Origin: Acanthochlamys bracteata
Taxonomy: Eukaryota > Streptophyta > Magnoliopsida > Pandanales > Velloziaceae
Direction: 5' to 3'
Assembly: GCA_019914995.1 (NCBI GenBank)
Contig: CM034140.1
Location: 5,766,001-5,830,000, forward strand
Length of the DNA stretch: 64,000 nt
Part shown: in pieces, positions 35,301 to 46,898 of the stretch
Layout: each line of letters opens with the position of its first letter
How positions within the stretch are numbered: position 1 is the stretch's first letter
Position numbers and translations under genes: made by a program
Notes under the pieces: model-generated
Seen by the model: the letters and a program-made list of their open reading frames with translations, nothing else
The model's database searches: none
What the model was told of the DNA's origin: nothing

Positions 35301-37633
35301 AAAACAAAATACTGGATTTCACTTGACCTAGTGTCTTCGAAACTTTCAAGTTGACAGTGCAAAACATGCTAATTTAATAGAATCTTCTAATGTAATCTTG
35401 GAGTACACATATCTATTTATTTACCTTGGTTGCTAACTGTGCATCTCCAAAATAAACAGTTTCTCCAGAAGACAATAGATACAAGTCATCAAAAAGGGCA
35501 AACACCTCACTGCTAGGCTGGTGAATGGATGAGATGATGGTCATGTTGTTATCTTTAGCCATTTGTCTCAGCATCTGGATCACAAAGAAGGCAGCGGCAC
35601 TGTCAAGACCACTGGTAGGCTCGTCCAAGAATAGGAGATGTGGCTGTGTCAAGATCTCGAGTGCAATGCTAAGCCTCTTCCTTTCACCTCCACTTATTCC
35701 TCGAAGGTGCCAATTCCCTATGACTCTATCGGCACAGTCCTCCAAGCCCATGTCTTGGATGGTGTTTTCAACAACTGCTTGCACTTTTTTCCTGGTCATA
35801 TTTGCTGGAAGCCTGAGATGAGCAGAGTATGTTATGGTTTCACGAACAGTGAGGGTTCCCAACAATAGATCTTCTTGTGTGACGTAGGCCTACAATAGAG
35901 CAAGAATTGTTCAGTATCAATAAATCCTTTTTCCACCAAAGGATGATGCGATATTTTAAAAATGTGTTTAACATCAAGTGAAAGTAATCTATATCAATTA
36001 GCTATCAGCTTGTTGCTCCATGAAAGGAGAACAAAACAGTAATCTGGAAAACGGGCATATAACAATGATCAATAAGATGTCAATAAGAAAAGCAGTAGTA
36101 TGATAGCTTTAACCAAGCTTCAGATAGAAGGTGTCAGTAAGAACACAGATAAATCGCAGGCACTCGTAGTACAAGTAACAAACCTGAATGTACATGCTGA
36201 AGAAAAATCCATGATCACTTTATTAATATACAGAGCGAAGGGTTTCACACTTGAATACAACTAGTTGCATAGTCTTAACGGTAATGGGGGAACTGCAGGT
36301 TGTATTGTCATAGCGATCATTTGTATTAGTAGATTACCCAAATTGCATGAAAGTTGAATTTCGCATGTATAGAGAGAATTGAACCATGACTGGTATATAT
36401 TTTGAAAACTACTTCTGTATAACCATTAGTACATACAGGCATACAGCTATGTACAAGTAGGCTACGGTTTAATATCATATGAGCTTTTAACGTAATACAT
36501 TTCTGTCATTTAGAAATAGTCCAGCCATCTGCTTGTATCCAATTTGTGAAATATTCAACAAATTGTAAAATATTCAACAAATTGTAGCATAACAGAGATA
36601 GGATAAAGGCAAAGTAAATTCTAACTTTCAAAAAGAGTTTTCAATTGTTCTCTATAATGTTAAGCTTCTGTAGAATTTCTAGCTATTTGACATGTAAAGG
36701 TACCACCTATCCTCTCCCAAGTGCTAGATTATACCATCTGTTTCCCATTTCATTCTTAATCAACTAGCATAAAAAAGTCATATTATCATTTGTGTCAAAT
36801 ATACCACAATTCCGTAGTTGAGTCTTCTCTTGTGCCCATTGAGGAGAACCTTTCCAGTCAAAACAACATTTTTGCCAACTCTCCCTGTTAAGATTAGAAT
36901 CACTTCAACTGATCAATTTTGAAGGGCCAAAATCAAACACAAAAAATCTGTATTGGCAACAAACAGGCAATTGAAGCATTCTTTATAATGATTATAATGA
37001 AGAAAAAGATAAGACCATAAAAGAGATAAAAGAAACAAAAGAAAGATGCAATATATTTGGGCTTTCTAAGTAAATAATCTTAGTTATATTTTGACATCAG
37101 TTAAAATTGCTCCCAATTTGTTCTGTAATTTCGACAGTTTCAGATGTAAGCCATTCACAAACAACGCAGATCTGATAAAAGTTCAAACCACTTTTATAGA
37201 AGCTTCTCCTTCTTCTACTGCTTCTTCTTTTCCAATATAAGGGAGTTATAGTTAAAAGTGTTTTTAAAGCACTTAATTCACATACACCAAAAAAAGCTCA
37301 TCACAAATAAAACAAGTCCTCAAGGAACAACAAAATTCTCTGTTTTTTCTAGAGAAAAGAAAAAAGTGGCACAACATTTTCTTTGGTTTGGAGAAACAAA
37401 ATACTTGCTCTTAATTAATTACCTGCAAGGGAATCAAGAAGGGTAGACTTGCCGGAGCCGGAGGGTCCAAGTAAGGCCATAATCCGTCCCGGCAAAGCAT
37501 ATCCACTGAGCCCGTGCAGCAGCTTCCGCGGCGCTTTTGAGCTGCCATGGTTTGGAAGAACTGCGACGAGATCTTCCCAGACCAAGTAAGCACCACCCGG
37601 TGAAGCCGACACCGCTATGCTGTTCGCCGCCAT
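32307..37633 (-). CDS. ABCG12: Half-size ABC transporter, subfamily G, ABCG12/CER5-like (eight exons, 673 aa)
   Basis: Plant ABCG12 (CER5) exports cuticular wax lipids at the epidermal plasma membrane, usually as a dimer with ABCG11. Exons on the minus strand are 37633-37423, 36884-36805, 35889-35425, 35246-35121, 34976-34845, 33830-33273, 33187-33080 and 32648-32307. All introns are GT-AG and the sum is 2022 bp with stop. The nucleotide-binding domain comes first: Walker A GPSGSGKS (56-63), signature ISGGER (162-167), Walker B LLFLDE (182-187) and H-loop SIHQPSSE. The linker ends with the family pattern [20 protein letters not shown]. The membrane domain follows, with [24 protein letters not shown], the [20 protein letters not shown] stretch and [13 protein letters not shown]. 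From memory it is closer to ABCG12 (YDVGYSYTSILARVSCGGF region) than to ABCG15, but the ABCG3/12/13/15 clade is close-knit. Substrate is inferred. Nothing in the reading frame is broken. Confidence 0.95.
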
Positions 37634-38589
37634 TACTCCAACTTCTGTAACAACAGCAACAAAAACAACTGCTCTTCCTCCTCCTTATCGACTCATAGCT
37701 GCATAAGATTCTGGATGAATCTTTCATCTTGTGACTCTACTTTTTGTAGCCCGAAGCATTAATTGCAGCACAGAGAGAGTAGGGCGTGGCGTTGGGGAGA
37801 CAGAGGGACTAGCGGCATTGATGGTGAAAAGAAAAATCACAAGCTTTAATTTATCGTTAATTGGTGTTTTAAACGCTAACCACTGGTTGTTGTTCAGAAA
37901 CTTCAACGTTCCTTTGCCCTTACGCACACAAGTAATAATTAACAGAAAACTCTATACCAATATTTTTCATAAAAGTTTTAGTTAAGAAAAAATATTGCTA
38001 TCAGTTTTTCTAATTGATCTCTAGCAATTTATGATTCTCAACTACTGAGAACGAATAGCTACCAAAAGTTTGGGCAGGGAGTGAGCAAATTCTTTTTACC
38101 GTAGAAGTTTAAAAATACTTAAACTAGTTTTTTTTTAAAAATTATTAAAACTTTTATAAAATTAAATTAGTTATTATAAAAACGAAAAATTATATATATC
38201 TATATTATGTATAATTTATTTTTTTATCAGAATTTTTAATAAATAATTCCAAACAATTACTTAGTTTGGCATTCTTTCGCTTTCACTGCGCCTATGAAAG
38301 TGATCATAGCCATCACATTTTAAATGTTAAAAAACTGAAACAGGTGGGTGAACCTCACTTCATATTATAACGGTTAAAACAGGTTTAGTAACATATTACT
38401 TATAATAATTTTAAAATATATTAATAAAGATTGGGTTTATTTATTTTATTACTAATTAATTTTCAGAAAAGTATGTCTAATTTTTTATAAATATTATTTC
38501 AGAACTATTGATAAATAATATAAGAATAATTTTTTTAACATAACCTTCAGTAAAAAAATTTTACTTTTTTTAATTAAATCAATACGAGC
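37634..38589. other. Upstream region of the ABCG12-like gene and adjoining spacer
   Basis: The first few hundred bases above 37633 should hold the 5' UTR and promoter; no start site is assignable. A diverged AT-rich foldback element is visible at about 38050-38275. No other gene is seen. Confidence 0.5.
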
Positions 38590-41500
38590 CTTCCAATGGT
38601 TTAGTCTTGATGTCGACTAAATGATTTAGTCAATATTGTTTTTATCAATAACCGACTAAATGGTTTATTTAGCATTATTTGATCAATACGGACTGAATGT
38701 TTTAGTTGACATAATTTTAGAAACACTGACTTCAACTTTGGTCGGTAATTATTAAGACTAGTCGGTAAAGATTTTGTTGTAAAAATTTATATTTTTTTTA
38801 TTTGATAATAATTCAATACATTTAACATTGTATCAACATCATTATTCACCAAAATATCACCACAATTGTCGCACAAAATTCAAAATAACTCATCGTAACT
38901 ATACAAAACATTAATAAATTTATTAAAGTTGATATACAAAATCATTAAGGTCGATATCCAATAAAATTTTATGATCATTCTATACATTCAAATTAATAGG
39001 CAATATTCTTATTTTTGTCTTATGCTGTACTAGTGTAGTTGCATTAAACATTACTATTAACATTGTCATCTTCTCTTCAATTTTCTGATAGCGATACCTT
39101 AATGTTTCTTCATTTTCTTGCGGTGGCACTTGTATTCATCTATTTCAACCACTACCTTATTTTTTTTCTTTAAAGTTGTAATTTGTATCTGTAATATTTA
39201 GTCGGATGAGCTTAGTTTAATGGACTAGAAATAGATCCGATGTTGGGATGTTTAGGCCCACATACTCGAACATGAATAAATTCAGAAACTTTTCAAAGAC
39301 TTCCAAGCATATCTCTTCGTCATTGATGACGTTTTTGTCTTCTTGATACTTGCTTTTCTACATTAACTATTTTGGCTACCTATATTATTTATATATAGTT
39401 TACGACTAAAAATGTAAATTCAAGATCTACTTTTATCAATATATGACTTATATAATATGATTGTAATTCTTGCGATATCCACGTCTCCATTTTTGTCTTT
39501 TGTGTATAATATTGTTTGCAACGTTAATAGGTTTGGATCTATACACAAAAAAATTAAACTTTTATCCACTTGAGTGGAATAGACTAAATGAATCTAATAG
39601 TTAATAACTTTAGATCTATACAAATTTAAAAAGATTGAACAAATGTTATGTTATGTCTTTATTACATTTTATAAAAAGATTACCATTTATTAAATAAATA
39701 CTATTACCTTTTTATGCTAGATAGATGCAAATATTTGTGAGCTTACTATAGAGTTATTCATCGATCATGTAGCTTTTGCTTTTAATTACTTTTACTATAT
39801 TTAAGCAACACCGATTTTGTAATAAATGCAGATATAGAGAAAGTTAATATAAAAATTAGTTAAACTTACATTCCACTTGGGCGAATCAAATAAAAATAAG
39901 TTGTAAAGTCATATTTCTATTTTTACCACAAAGCTGCTGAAATGGTGAAGTCCTTATAAAGGATACCTCTAGCGCGCTCTTCAGCACTTAGGTTCTCAAA
40001 AGATGAGTGCCATTGATAATGCCAGTCCTTATAACAATCTACAACAGTTTGATACAAGCATGTCATAATCGTGTCCCAAAATAGTAACAAACAAATTATT
40101 GATACTAAAAAGCAATAGTCAATATTCATAGCCATTATGTAAGCTAAGTATAAGATAGTTCAACTATATAAATTATGCTAACTTTCAAATATTCATATAT
40201 ATTCAAAAATAAATCTCACTATTGATATTATCATCAACCTTACTTCAGCATTTTATGTTTTTTATAAGAGAAAATTGACATATAATATATCTCAACTCTC
40301 TCGAGGACCATTTCGCAAATTGGTCTAAAGACACCATTTAGGATGTTAACTTATCTTTTCTTTATACATGTCAATATAGTTTTCCAAATTAGTACATCAA
40401 TCGAATCCTCAAAATCATTACGATTCTATAGCAACAAAGTTTTAATTAAAATTTGAAACGTTAGATATGATCTAAAATATTGGTATATTATATTGATAAA
40501 TTTGCATATAATTATAATATTAATTGTTACTCATCATAAGAAAAATTAATAGGCAGATATTATTCGACAATCGACAAAATGGAACACTAAAACATATCCG
40601 GTTCTTATAAAATTTTCTATGCATAATCATTTAGTAGTGTATAGAATGTATAAACATTTAGATCATCTAATTCAAAATTAAAATTGTGTGAGTTGAAAAA
40701 TAAAGCTAATCATGTTGGAAGAGTGTTAAAGTACATCTAATTCTAATATTACGTAAAATCATTCACAATCCGCTCACTAACATTCTCATTTCTTGTTTTA
40801 AAATTGAAGATTCAAAACCGTTGAATATATACACACCATGAAATCTTACCAATAAATTTTATAGAACCGGATGTAATTCAGTATCCCAACTTATCCCAAG
40901 AAATTGTTGAATAATATACATTCATTTATTTTCTATTGATGGAGTACTCAACGTATATGAAATGCTAGTACTATTATATGCCAACATTTTCTGTTACATC
41001 TAAGGATTAAAATTTTATTATAAAAGTCTATAAATAGTAAATTCAAAATATTTAAAAATACTAGGGAAGACATTCAAAGCAATTTCGTTGGTATAGTTTG
41101 AGAAATACTAGTCGAACTCTAAGTCAGTCGGTTTGACCATGCGATACCGACTGCAATGACGTTCAATAGGTAATGTCCTCACCAATATAATTAATACTCA
41201 TAATTTTTAATTAATTATTTGTATGCTCTTTTATCAAAATCTGAATAGTTTTATGTGATCTAAAATCTCGATATATCATATTGCTAAATTTTTATATAAA
41301 TCGAGTACCACTTTATACTCCATCAAAAAGAAACAAATAAACAAATATTATTCAACAATTTGTGGAGATACAATGGAACACTAACTTAATCTAATTTCTA
41401 TGAATTTTTGTTTATGTAATAATTTTGGAGTTAGAATATATCCAACAACTTATGTTTTCGATTTGAAAATTAAAATTACGTGAATTGAATAATAGAGGTA

Positions 41501-42129
41501 GCAACCACAATAGGAGAGTGTGCTAGTTTCATAATATCTCAAGGCTACATCATATCATTCATAATCTGCTCACTAATTTTCTAGTTTGTAGTTTGAAATT
41601 AAAGATATAAAGCTTAGACATATTCCACACCATCAAATTATTATACACATAAATTTCATTGAAATCAAATGAAATTCAGTGATCCTTCTTATACATGAAG
41701 GTTATTGAATAATATTGGTCAATTTATTTCTTTCTGGTGCAAAATTTAGAATAGAATATATCAACAACATTTTAGATTATAATAAAAGAACACACAAATT
41801 ATTAATTAAAAAAATATGATTGTGTAGAATATTAGTGATCATTACAAGTAGAGGTAGATGCATACTTGATATTGCCGGTACAAACTAAATATAGCAGTCG
41901 ATATTATATAAAAAATCCAACTAGATATGTGTTAGTCAGTAAGGATATCATATATATTGACGATATAGTGTTCAATCAATTATTCAATTCTCTTTATCGA
42001 CGGCGTGTTATTTGAGTCTGTAAATCTTAATCAATATCGAGTCAATTATTTAGTCAATATTGGTGTATTATTATTGACGAATTTATTGGCTAGTACTTTT
42101 TTTTTGGAATGACTATTTCTGTTATAGTG
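38590..42129. mobile_element. CACTA-like DNA transposon remnant with an internal tandem duplication
   Basis: The right end, read on the minus strand from 42129, is CACTATAACAGAAATAGTC, the terminal motif of plant CACTA (En/Spm) elements. The outer few hundred bases at both sides carry short subterminal motifs such as TTTAGTCAATATTG, CCGACTAAATGGTTT and GTCGGTAA, as CACTA elements do. The left terminal CACTA was not found, so that boundary is where the subterminal motifs begin. No intact transposase is seen. A weak minus-strand frame near 39100-39330 ends with PPQENEETLRYRYQKIEEK and could be a decayed structural part of an En/Spm protein. Two copies of a unit of about 795 bp lie at about 40445-41770. 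Confidence 0.6.
40445..41770. repeat. Two diverged tandem copies, period about 795 bp
   Basis: Paired landmarks keep a nearly constant offset. GATCTAAAAT is at about 40469 and 41257. CATTCACAATCCGCTCACTA (about 40759) pairs with CATTCATAATCTGCTCACTA (about 41556). TTGAATAATAT is at about 40907 and 41704. Further matching words include AATGGAACACTAA and AAAATTAAAATT. Copies differ by many substitutions and small indels, so the duplication is old. Confidence 0.75.
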
Positions 42130-43341
42130 TTACTTAGCCGTGCCGAGCTCCTTCCTCAACTGTGATATATTGATCCTATTTGAACTTTCAACTCGGCTTG
42201 CTAGGCCCCTATCACAAATTAGGCTTCGTATCTACGTTAACTACAATCGTGTTCTCAGTACTGTAGTATACTAACAGCATCGCACACCTCTGTGCAATAT
42301 ACATTCTCTATGTATATTGTATCATGATGTTGTAAAAAAATTGTTGCCATATGCAAAAGTGTCTTACATACCCAACGCAAAGAACAAGAGAACACACTGT
42401 GTACATAAAAATTCTTAGAAGGGAGAAAAAAAGCCACAAATCTCGCCGACAATGGCGATTAAGAGTATGACATAATAGTAGTGCACTACAACAGTACAAT
42501 AATTTACCGACAATTACAACCTTTCCAAATCATACATTTTTTCTAAACCTCACCGACAATTCAGTTCTAAATGCAGAGAGAACTAATTTAGTTTAGTTCT
42601 TTCCGAAAATTAGTACAATAATTAAGATGACAAGTATGCAGAGAGACTTGTACCATCGGAGTTTAGAAAGAATGCAGGACTGGATTTTGGTTTTGTTTAG
42701 AAAGCAACCAATCAAGGCTGTGCCGATATCATATAACATCAGAGCTATGTTTGGTATAACTGACAAAAGTATAGCTGTTTAAAAAAAAGTTTTCAGAAAT
42801 TTGTTTTTGCTTTTTAAAAAAATTAGTAAATACAATTATCTCATAACGTATAATTTGCTCATACCCTTTTAATTTTTTTTTACAATTCTATGTATGATTT
42901 GTTTTTACTTAAAAAACTCAAAAGCTATGATAAGAACATACTTAGTTACATCGAATTTCAATTTTTTTTTTCAAATTTTAATTTCGACCATTTTATTTAT
43001 TTCAATTATCAAATCGAATTTTATTTTTCTATTTTTACTTATACATTGAACTCTACTTAACTTCACTTTCATAAAACTTTTATTCTAAACTTTAATTTAT
43101 ATGTTTTAAATATCACTCAAAATTTTATTTTTATTAAAATTTATTTTTCGTCAAACTTCATGCTTACCAGATTTATTTTTATAAAACTAACTTTTATGTG
43201 ATTTAAACATGTCCTAGCCGTAGCATTTACATATTCGAAACCTTTAGCATATAAGGCTTACCAAAATCTTTTTTTTTTATATTTTCTTTATTTGAGTTTA
43301 CTCGTAGAAGGTAGAATTGGTTGAGTGATGCAACTATTAAT
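42130..43341. other. Spacer between the CACTA-like element and the DTW gene
   Basis: A second CACTA-like end, CACTACAACAGTACAATAAT, starts at about 42483 on the plus strand and is followed by repeated ACCGACAATT motifs. It may be the end of another, truncated element. The remainder is AT-rich with T-runs and no recognisable gene. Confidence 0.4.
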
Positions 43342-43570
43342 GGGCTGTTGGATGGCCTTTTTTTAAAGATTATTTATTCAACTTTTAATTTTTAATAAAT
43401 TTTTTATAATATTTTATCAAATTTATTAAAATTTTAAAATATATATAAATTCTACTGTTATAAATTTTTGTTTTCATTTATTTTTAAAATAAAATTCATT
43501 TTATAAAATATAATAAAAATAGTTTTTTATTATAAAAAAATTTTATAATCATTTCTAAACACCTCTTAAA
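43342..43570. repeat. AT-rich foldback element just upstream of the DTW gene
   Basis: The left end reads GGGCTGTTGGATGGCCTTTT and the right end, complemented, reads TAAGAGGTGTTTAGAAATG. The AT-rich self-complementary interior matches the family. It ends about 95 bp before the first in-frame ATG of the DTW gene, so it may lie in the promoter or 5' leader. Confidence 0.55.
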
Positions 43571-43663
43571 TATAAAATAAGTTTTTTAAGTTGTGTACTT
43601 GTGCGGCAAAAATCAGAGCTGCTTCACCGGTTCATCACACTACCAGAATTGTCATAGATCAGA

Positions 43664-44572
43664 TTGCAGTGCCCGGAGCAGACAGACCTCTCAGCGAAGC
43701 CAACCAGAACCGTAAACAACCAAACTGTCCTGCAATTAATGGAATCTGAAGAAGATCTTTGTTCTTCAGCTCTCCCGCATTCCTCCGTTCTCTCCGAAAC
43801 AGAGGAGGAAGAGTTCCATCAACAACAACAACCCAACAGAAAACCCCGCCGTGCCTTGTGTTTGGACGGTTGCGGTCGACCGAAAACCGTCTGCCTTTGT
43901 CCGTATTTCCCAATTCCCCCACTCCTTACATCGACCCGCGTCGTCGTACTTCAACACCCCCACGAGCTCCGGCACCCTCTCTCCACTTCACCTCTCCTTC
44001 CTCGCTGTCTTCTCAACTGCACTACGATCCCTGGCCGCCGTCTCCATCCCGGTCTCTCCCCATTACTGGATTCACCTGACTCAAATATTCTTTTCCTCTT
44101 TCCTTCGTCAGACCCTTCTGCTGCGATATCACGCTACGCTGCAGAAGACAATGGCAACGGCAAGCATGAGGAGTCTGGTAAAGAGAGAGTGTTGGTGGTG
44201 TTTGATGCAACATGGAAGCATGCGAGAGAGATGGCAGCGGCAAGCATAGAATTTTTCGAAGCACGTGGAGCGAGGAGGGTGTCGCTGGGAAGGTTTGACC
44301 CGAACAGCGGGATGGAGGAGGAAGGCGACAGCATGAGTGAGTCGGAGCTAGTGTTGAGGAAGCAGCCGGTTAATGGTTGCATGAGCACGATGGAGGCGGT
44401 GGCAAGGGCTTTGAGAGCTATCGAACCTGATGGAAGTGTAGCTGTTGAGGTGGAGAGTGTCTTGGTGGAACTGCTCAAGGCCATGGTGAGATTCCAGGCT
44501 CAGCATTTAAGGTCTGCTGTCAAGAGAACCAAGTTGAAGAAGACGAAGAAAAAGCTGTTACTTGGAAGGTGA
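43664..44572 (+). CDS. DTW-domain protein, predicted tRNA-uridine aminocarboxypropyltransferase (single exon, 302 aa)
   Basis: DTW-domain enzymes transfer an aminocarboxypropyl group from S-adenosylmethionine to uridine in tRNA, making acp3U. The protein has the N-terminal cysteine cluster CLDGCGRPKTVCLC (Cys 66, 70, 77, 79), then LQHPHE at about 96-101. The catalytic DxTW motif appears as FDATWKHAREM (Asp181-Trp184), followed by the conserved STMEA at 241-245. The end is very Lys-rich (KRTKLKKTKKK), as in many tRNA-binding enzymes. No intron is needed. Two starts are possible: 43664, or 43739 (residue 26), which opens MESEEDL and looks like a typical plant start. I list the longer form without proof. 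A Gln run lies near residues 53-56. The gene converges on the PPR gene to its right. The family call is firm; the exact tRNA target is not visible. Confidence 0.9.
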   Translation: MQCPEQTDLSAKPTRTVNNQTVLQLMESEEDLCSSALPHSSVLSETEEEEFHQQQQPNRKPRRALCLDGCGRPKTVCLCPYFPIPPLLTSTRVVVLQHPHELRHPLSTSPLLPRCLLNCTTIPGRRLHPGLSPLLDSPDSNILFLFPSSDPSAAISRYAAEDNGNGKHEESGKERVLVVFDATWKHAREMAAASIEFFEARGARRVSLGRFDPNSGMEEEGDSMSESELVLRKQPVNGCMSTMEAVARALRAIEPDGSVAVEVESVLVELLKAMVRFQAQHLRSAVKRTKLKKTKKKLLLGR

Positions 44573-46898
44573 TTGCCTACTCTTTCACTGCTCACAACCT
44601 GTTCGTTGGAATGACTCTGAGAGAAGATGTGGCTTGATAGCCCTGTCTTTTCTCATAGGAAAGAGCTATAGTTTCGTCTCTGTTTATTTTGACATTTTTT
44701 TTTTTCTCTTTTATGGTTCTTGTTCTTTTTATTATTAATCTAACCTTTGTTAAAGGTAGTGGCTTTTTTAATCGTTTGATGTAAGAAATTTGTTCTTCTT
44801 TCTTTTTTCGTACCAAAACAGGCTATGTATACGGCTGAGTTTGACAACTCTGTACTCTCACTCTTTTATTTTATTTCATATTTTAATAAAATTTTTATAA
44901 TTTTTATATAATTTATCTAAAAATAAAATATTTATATTATAATTTTGTATTATTATTTATTATAATTATTATTAAATAAAAATAAAAAAAATTATTGTAT
45001 AAATATTCCCCGCATTTACAACCATAATCGCTTATACCTTGTCGCCGCTCATCTAAGAGGTCAGCTTATGACCTGTTTCTAGATACCAAATGGACGCTTT
45101 TTCTTCCATTCCTTTCCAGGGTGCATTACTAGAGAAGAGTGCACATGAATAATGCAAACCAAATTTAAATCTCGAACATACGTACCATCATTGTCAATAC
45201 TACTACAAATTGAGGTCTAATAAATCAACAATAGATAGTATATATTACAATTGTGTATCTTCCCATAATGGAGTTGACAAAACTAGGACACCTCACCAAT
45301 GCATAACCTCATGATCAGCAGCAAATATTCACAATTTTCACTTGCAGCACGTTCTGCACAATGGTATTTCTTGTGCTTATTTGCACTCCTCTTGATCCAG
45401 TCATAACTTGTCCGCTCCAAGAAGTGCGCATAAGTTTGGCAGGCAACTTAGACGTTTGCTGTTTGTATGAAAATGTCATGACCTCGTCCTAACAAAATGG
45501 CACATAAGCATTATCAAGCCTCTGCCCCATCCTCAATAAGTTTCCTTAGTGGGATCAAATATTCCAGTTTGGCCATGTAAATGTCACTGCCTTGATGTAT
45601 GTCTCAAGCTCCTTCTGATCCTTTAAGCAGCATTCATCTTTGTGCTGCAGCATTCCCTCTTTGTAAGGTCGTGCATCACAGCCAATCTTCTCTAGAGTGC
45701 TACAATATGAGATACTACTCCAATATGAGCTCCAGGTAACAACTTCTGCTTCACAGAGACATTTCATTTTACTCACCATATCCTTCCATGTAGGTTAAAA
45801 TGCCATTACTCTTCTTGCAGCAGTTTCTTTGCATTCTTCATTTCCTTTCATTTGCCATTTCTTCATAATCTGATCCTCCATATGATTTGGTTCTGCTGTG
45901 TGTGCAAGTCTACAAATTTGTTGGTATCTTGTAACACAGTATTAAAAATGTTTGGGAGGACAATTGCCGAAAATGTCACCAGAGTTCAAAGCCAAAATCC
46001 GTTTAAATTTTGTTTGATTGGCACTTAGAAACATATTTGAGCTAGCACCATAATCTGGCCAACTCAATTTACCTGCTTACAAACAAGGTAAGTCTCACAT
46101 TAGTCTTTTTACAAGAAACAAGGCAGGAGAAACATGCCTATAGCTGACAGGAGATCTGCGTAAATAAGAAAAATAAACAAATAAAAAAAAGGTTAATACA
46201 TAAGCATAACAATATAAATTAGTACTCATGCATGAACAAGTAAAAGTTTGCAACCATGAAAATAGTTCAGCCAAGTGAATATATTCCCTACTTTGATACA
46301 AGCTTCTATATCTATCAAAAAAATAATGTAATGTACTGCTAGAAGCCTAACCTTGACAAAGATAGAGTTTCATATAAGATCATAAAAAAATGTAAAAAAA
46401 CCACTCGCTAAAAATACTACGAACTGAATAATATAAACACTTCAAACCAATTTTTGTAGCAAATCTATAACAAGTGGCAGATACAGCAAGAAAAACCTGA
46501 GCTAATAAACTTCACAACGCAGTTATATTCTACCGATATAACTACTTTTGCTTGAGGCTCTGTACGTCACGCATTCTTTGGTAACTCACTATCTATTAAA
46601 ACAGTAAGGAAATATTACCTATGGTGCTAACTTAGCATATTATAAAACTAGATACATGTTGGATACGGGGTCATCTTGATTTGATAGTGTGGGGGGTCCA
46701 TCTGATCACTCCACTTGATTATTGTGGTGCGAGAGAAAGAGAGATAGGGAAAAGTTCGAGGTAGGACCAGAATTCTGTGATGGATTTGCAAACTGGGAAG
46801 TTTTGCTAATAGGAACTAAATCTGGGCCGTCTACGAAAATCTACAAGTATTTGAGTATATACTGGAGTTGCAACTTCAAGGATTTTGATACATCTGAC
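44573..46898. other. Spacer between the convergent DTW and PPR genes
   Basis: The left part contains the DTW 3' UTR, with T-rich runs near 44690-44780. An AT-rich foldback-like segment lies at about 44835-45010. The rest has higher complexity but no frame I recognise; a 74-codon minus-strand frame at 45555-45779 has no family signature. Parts near 46898 may be PPR 3' UTR. Confidence 0.5.

Noticed and set aside
35525..35868. Plus-strand frames opposite ABCG exon 3
   Set aside because: Antisense shadows of the nucleotide-binding domain exon.
39923..40135. Minus-strand 70-codon frame with SFENLSAEERARGILYKDF
   Set aside because: It looks protein-like but I could not link it to any family, and it lies inside the CACTA-like element; kept as unassigned rather than called a gene.
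43759..44249. Several overlapping 100-130-codon frames around the DTW gene
   Set aside because: They are other-frame shadows of the 302-residue DTW protein, which carries recognisable catalytic motifs.
45555..45779. Minus-strand 74-codon frame as an extra 3' exon of the PPR gene
   Set aside because: No PPR signature and no consistent splice link from exon 9; left as spacer or 3' UTR.
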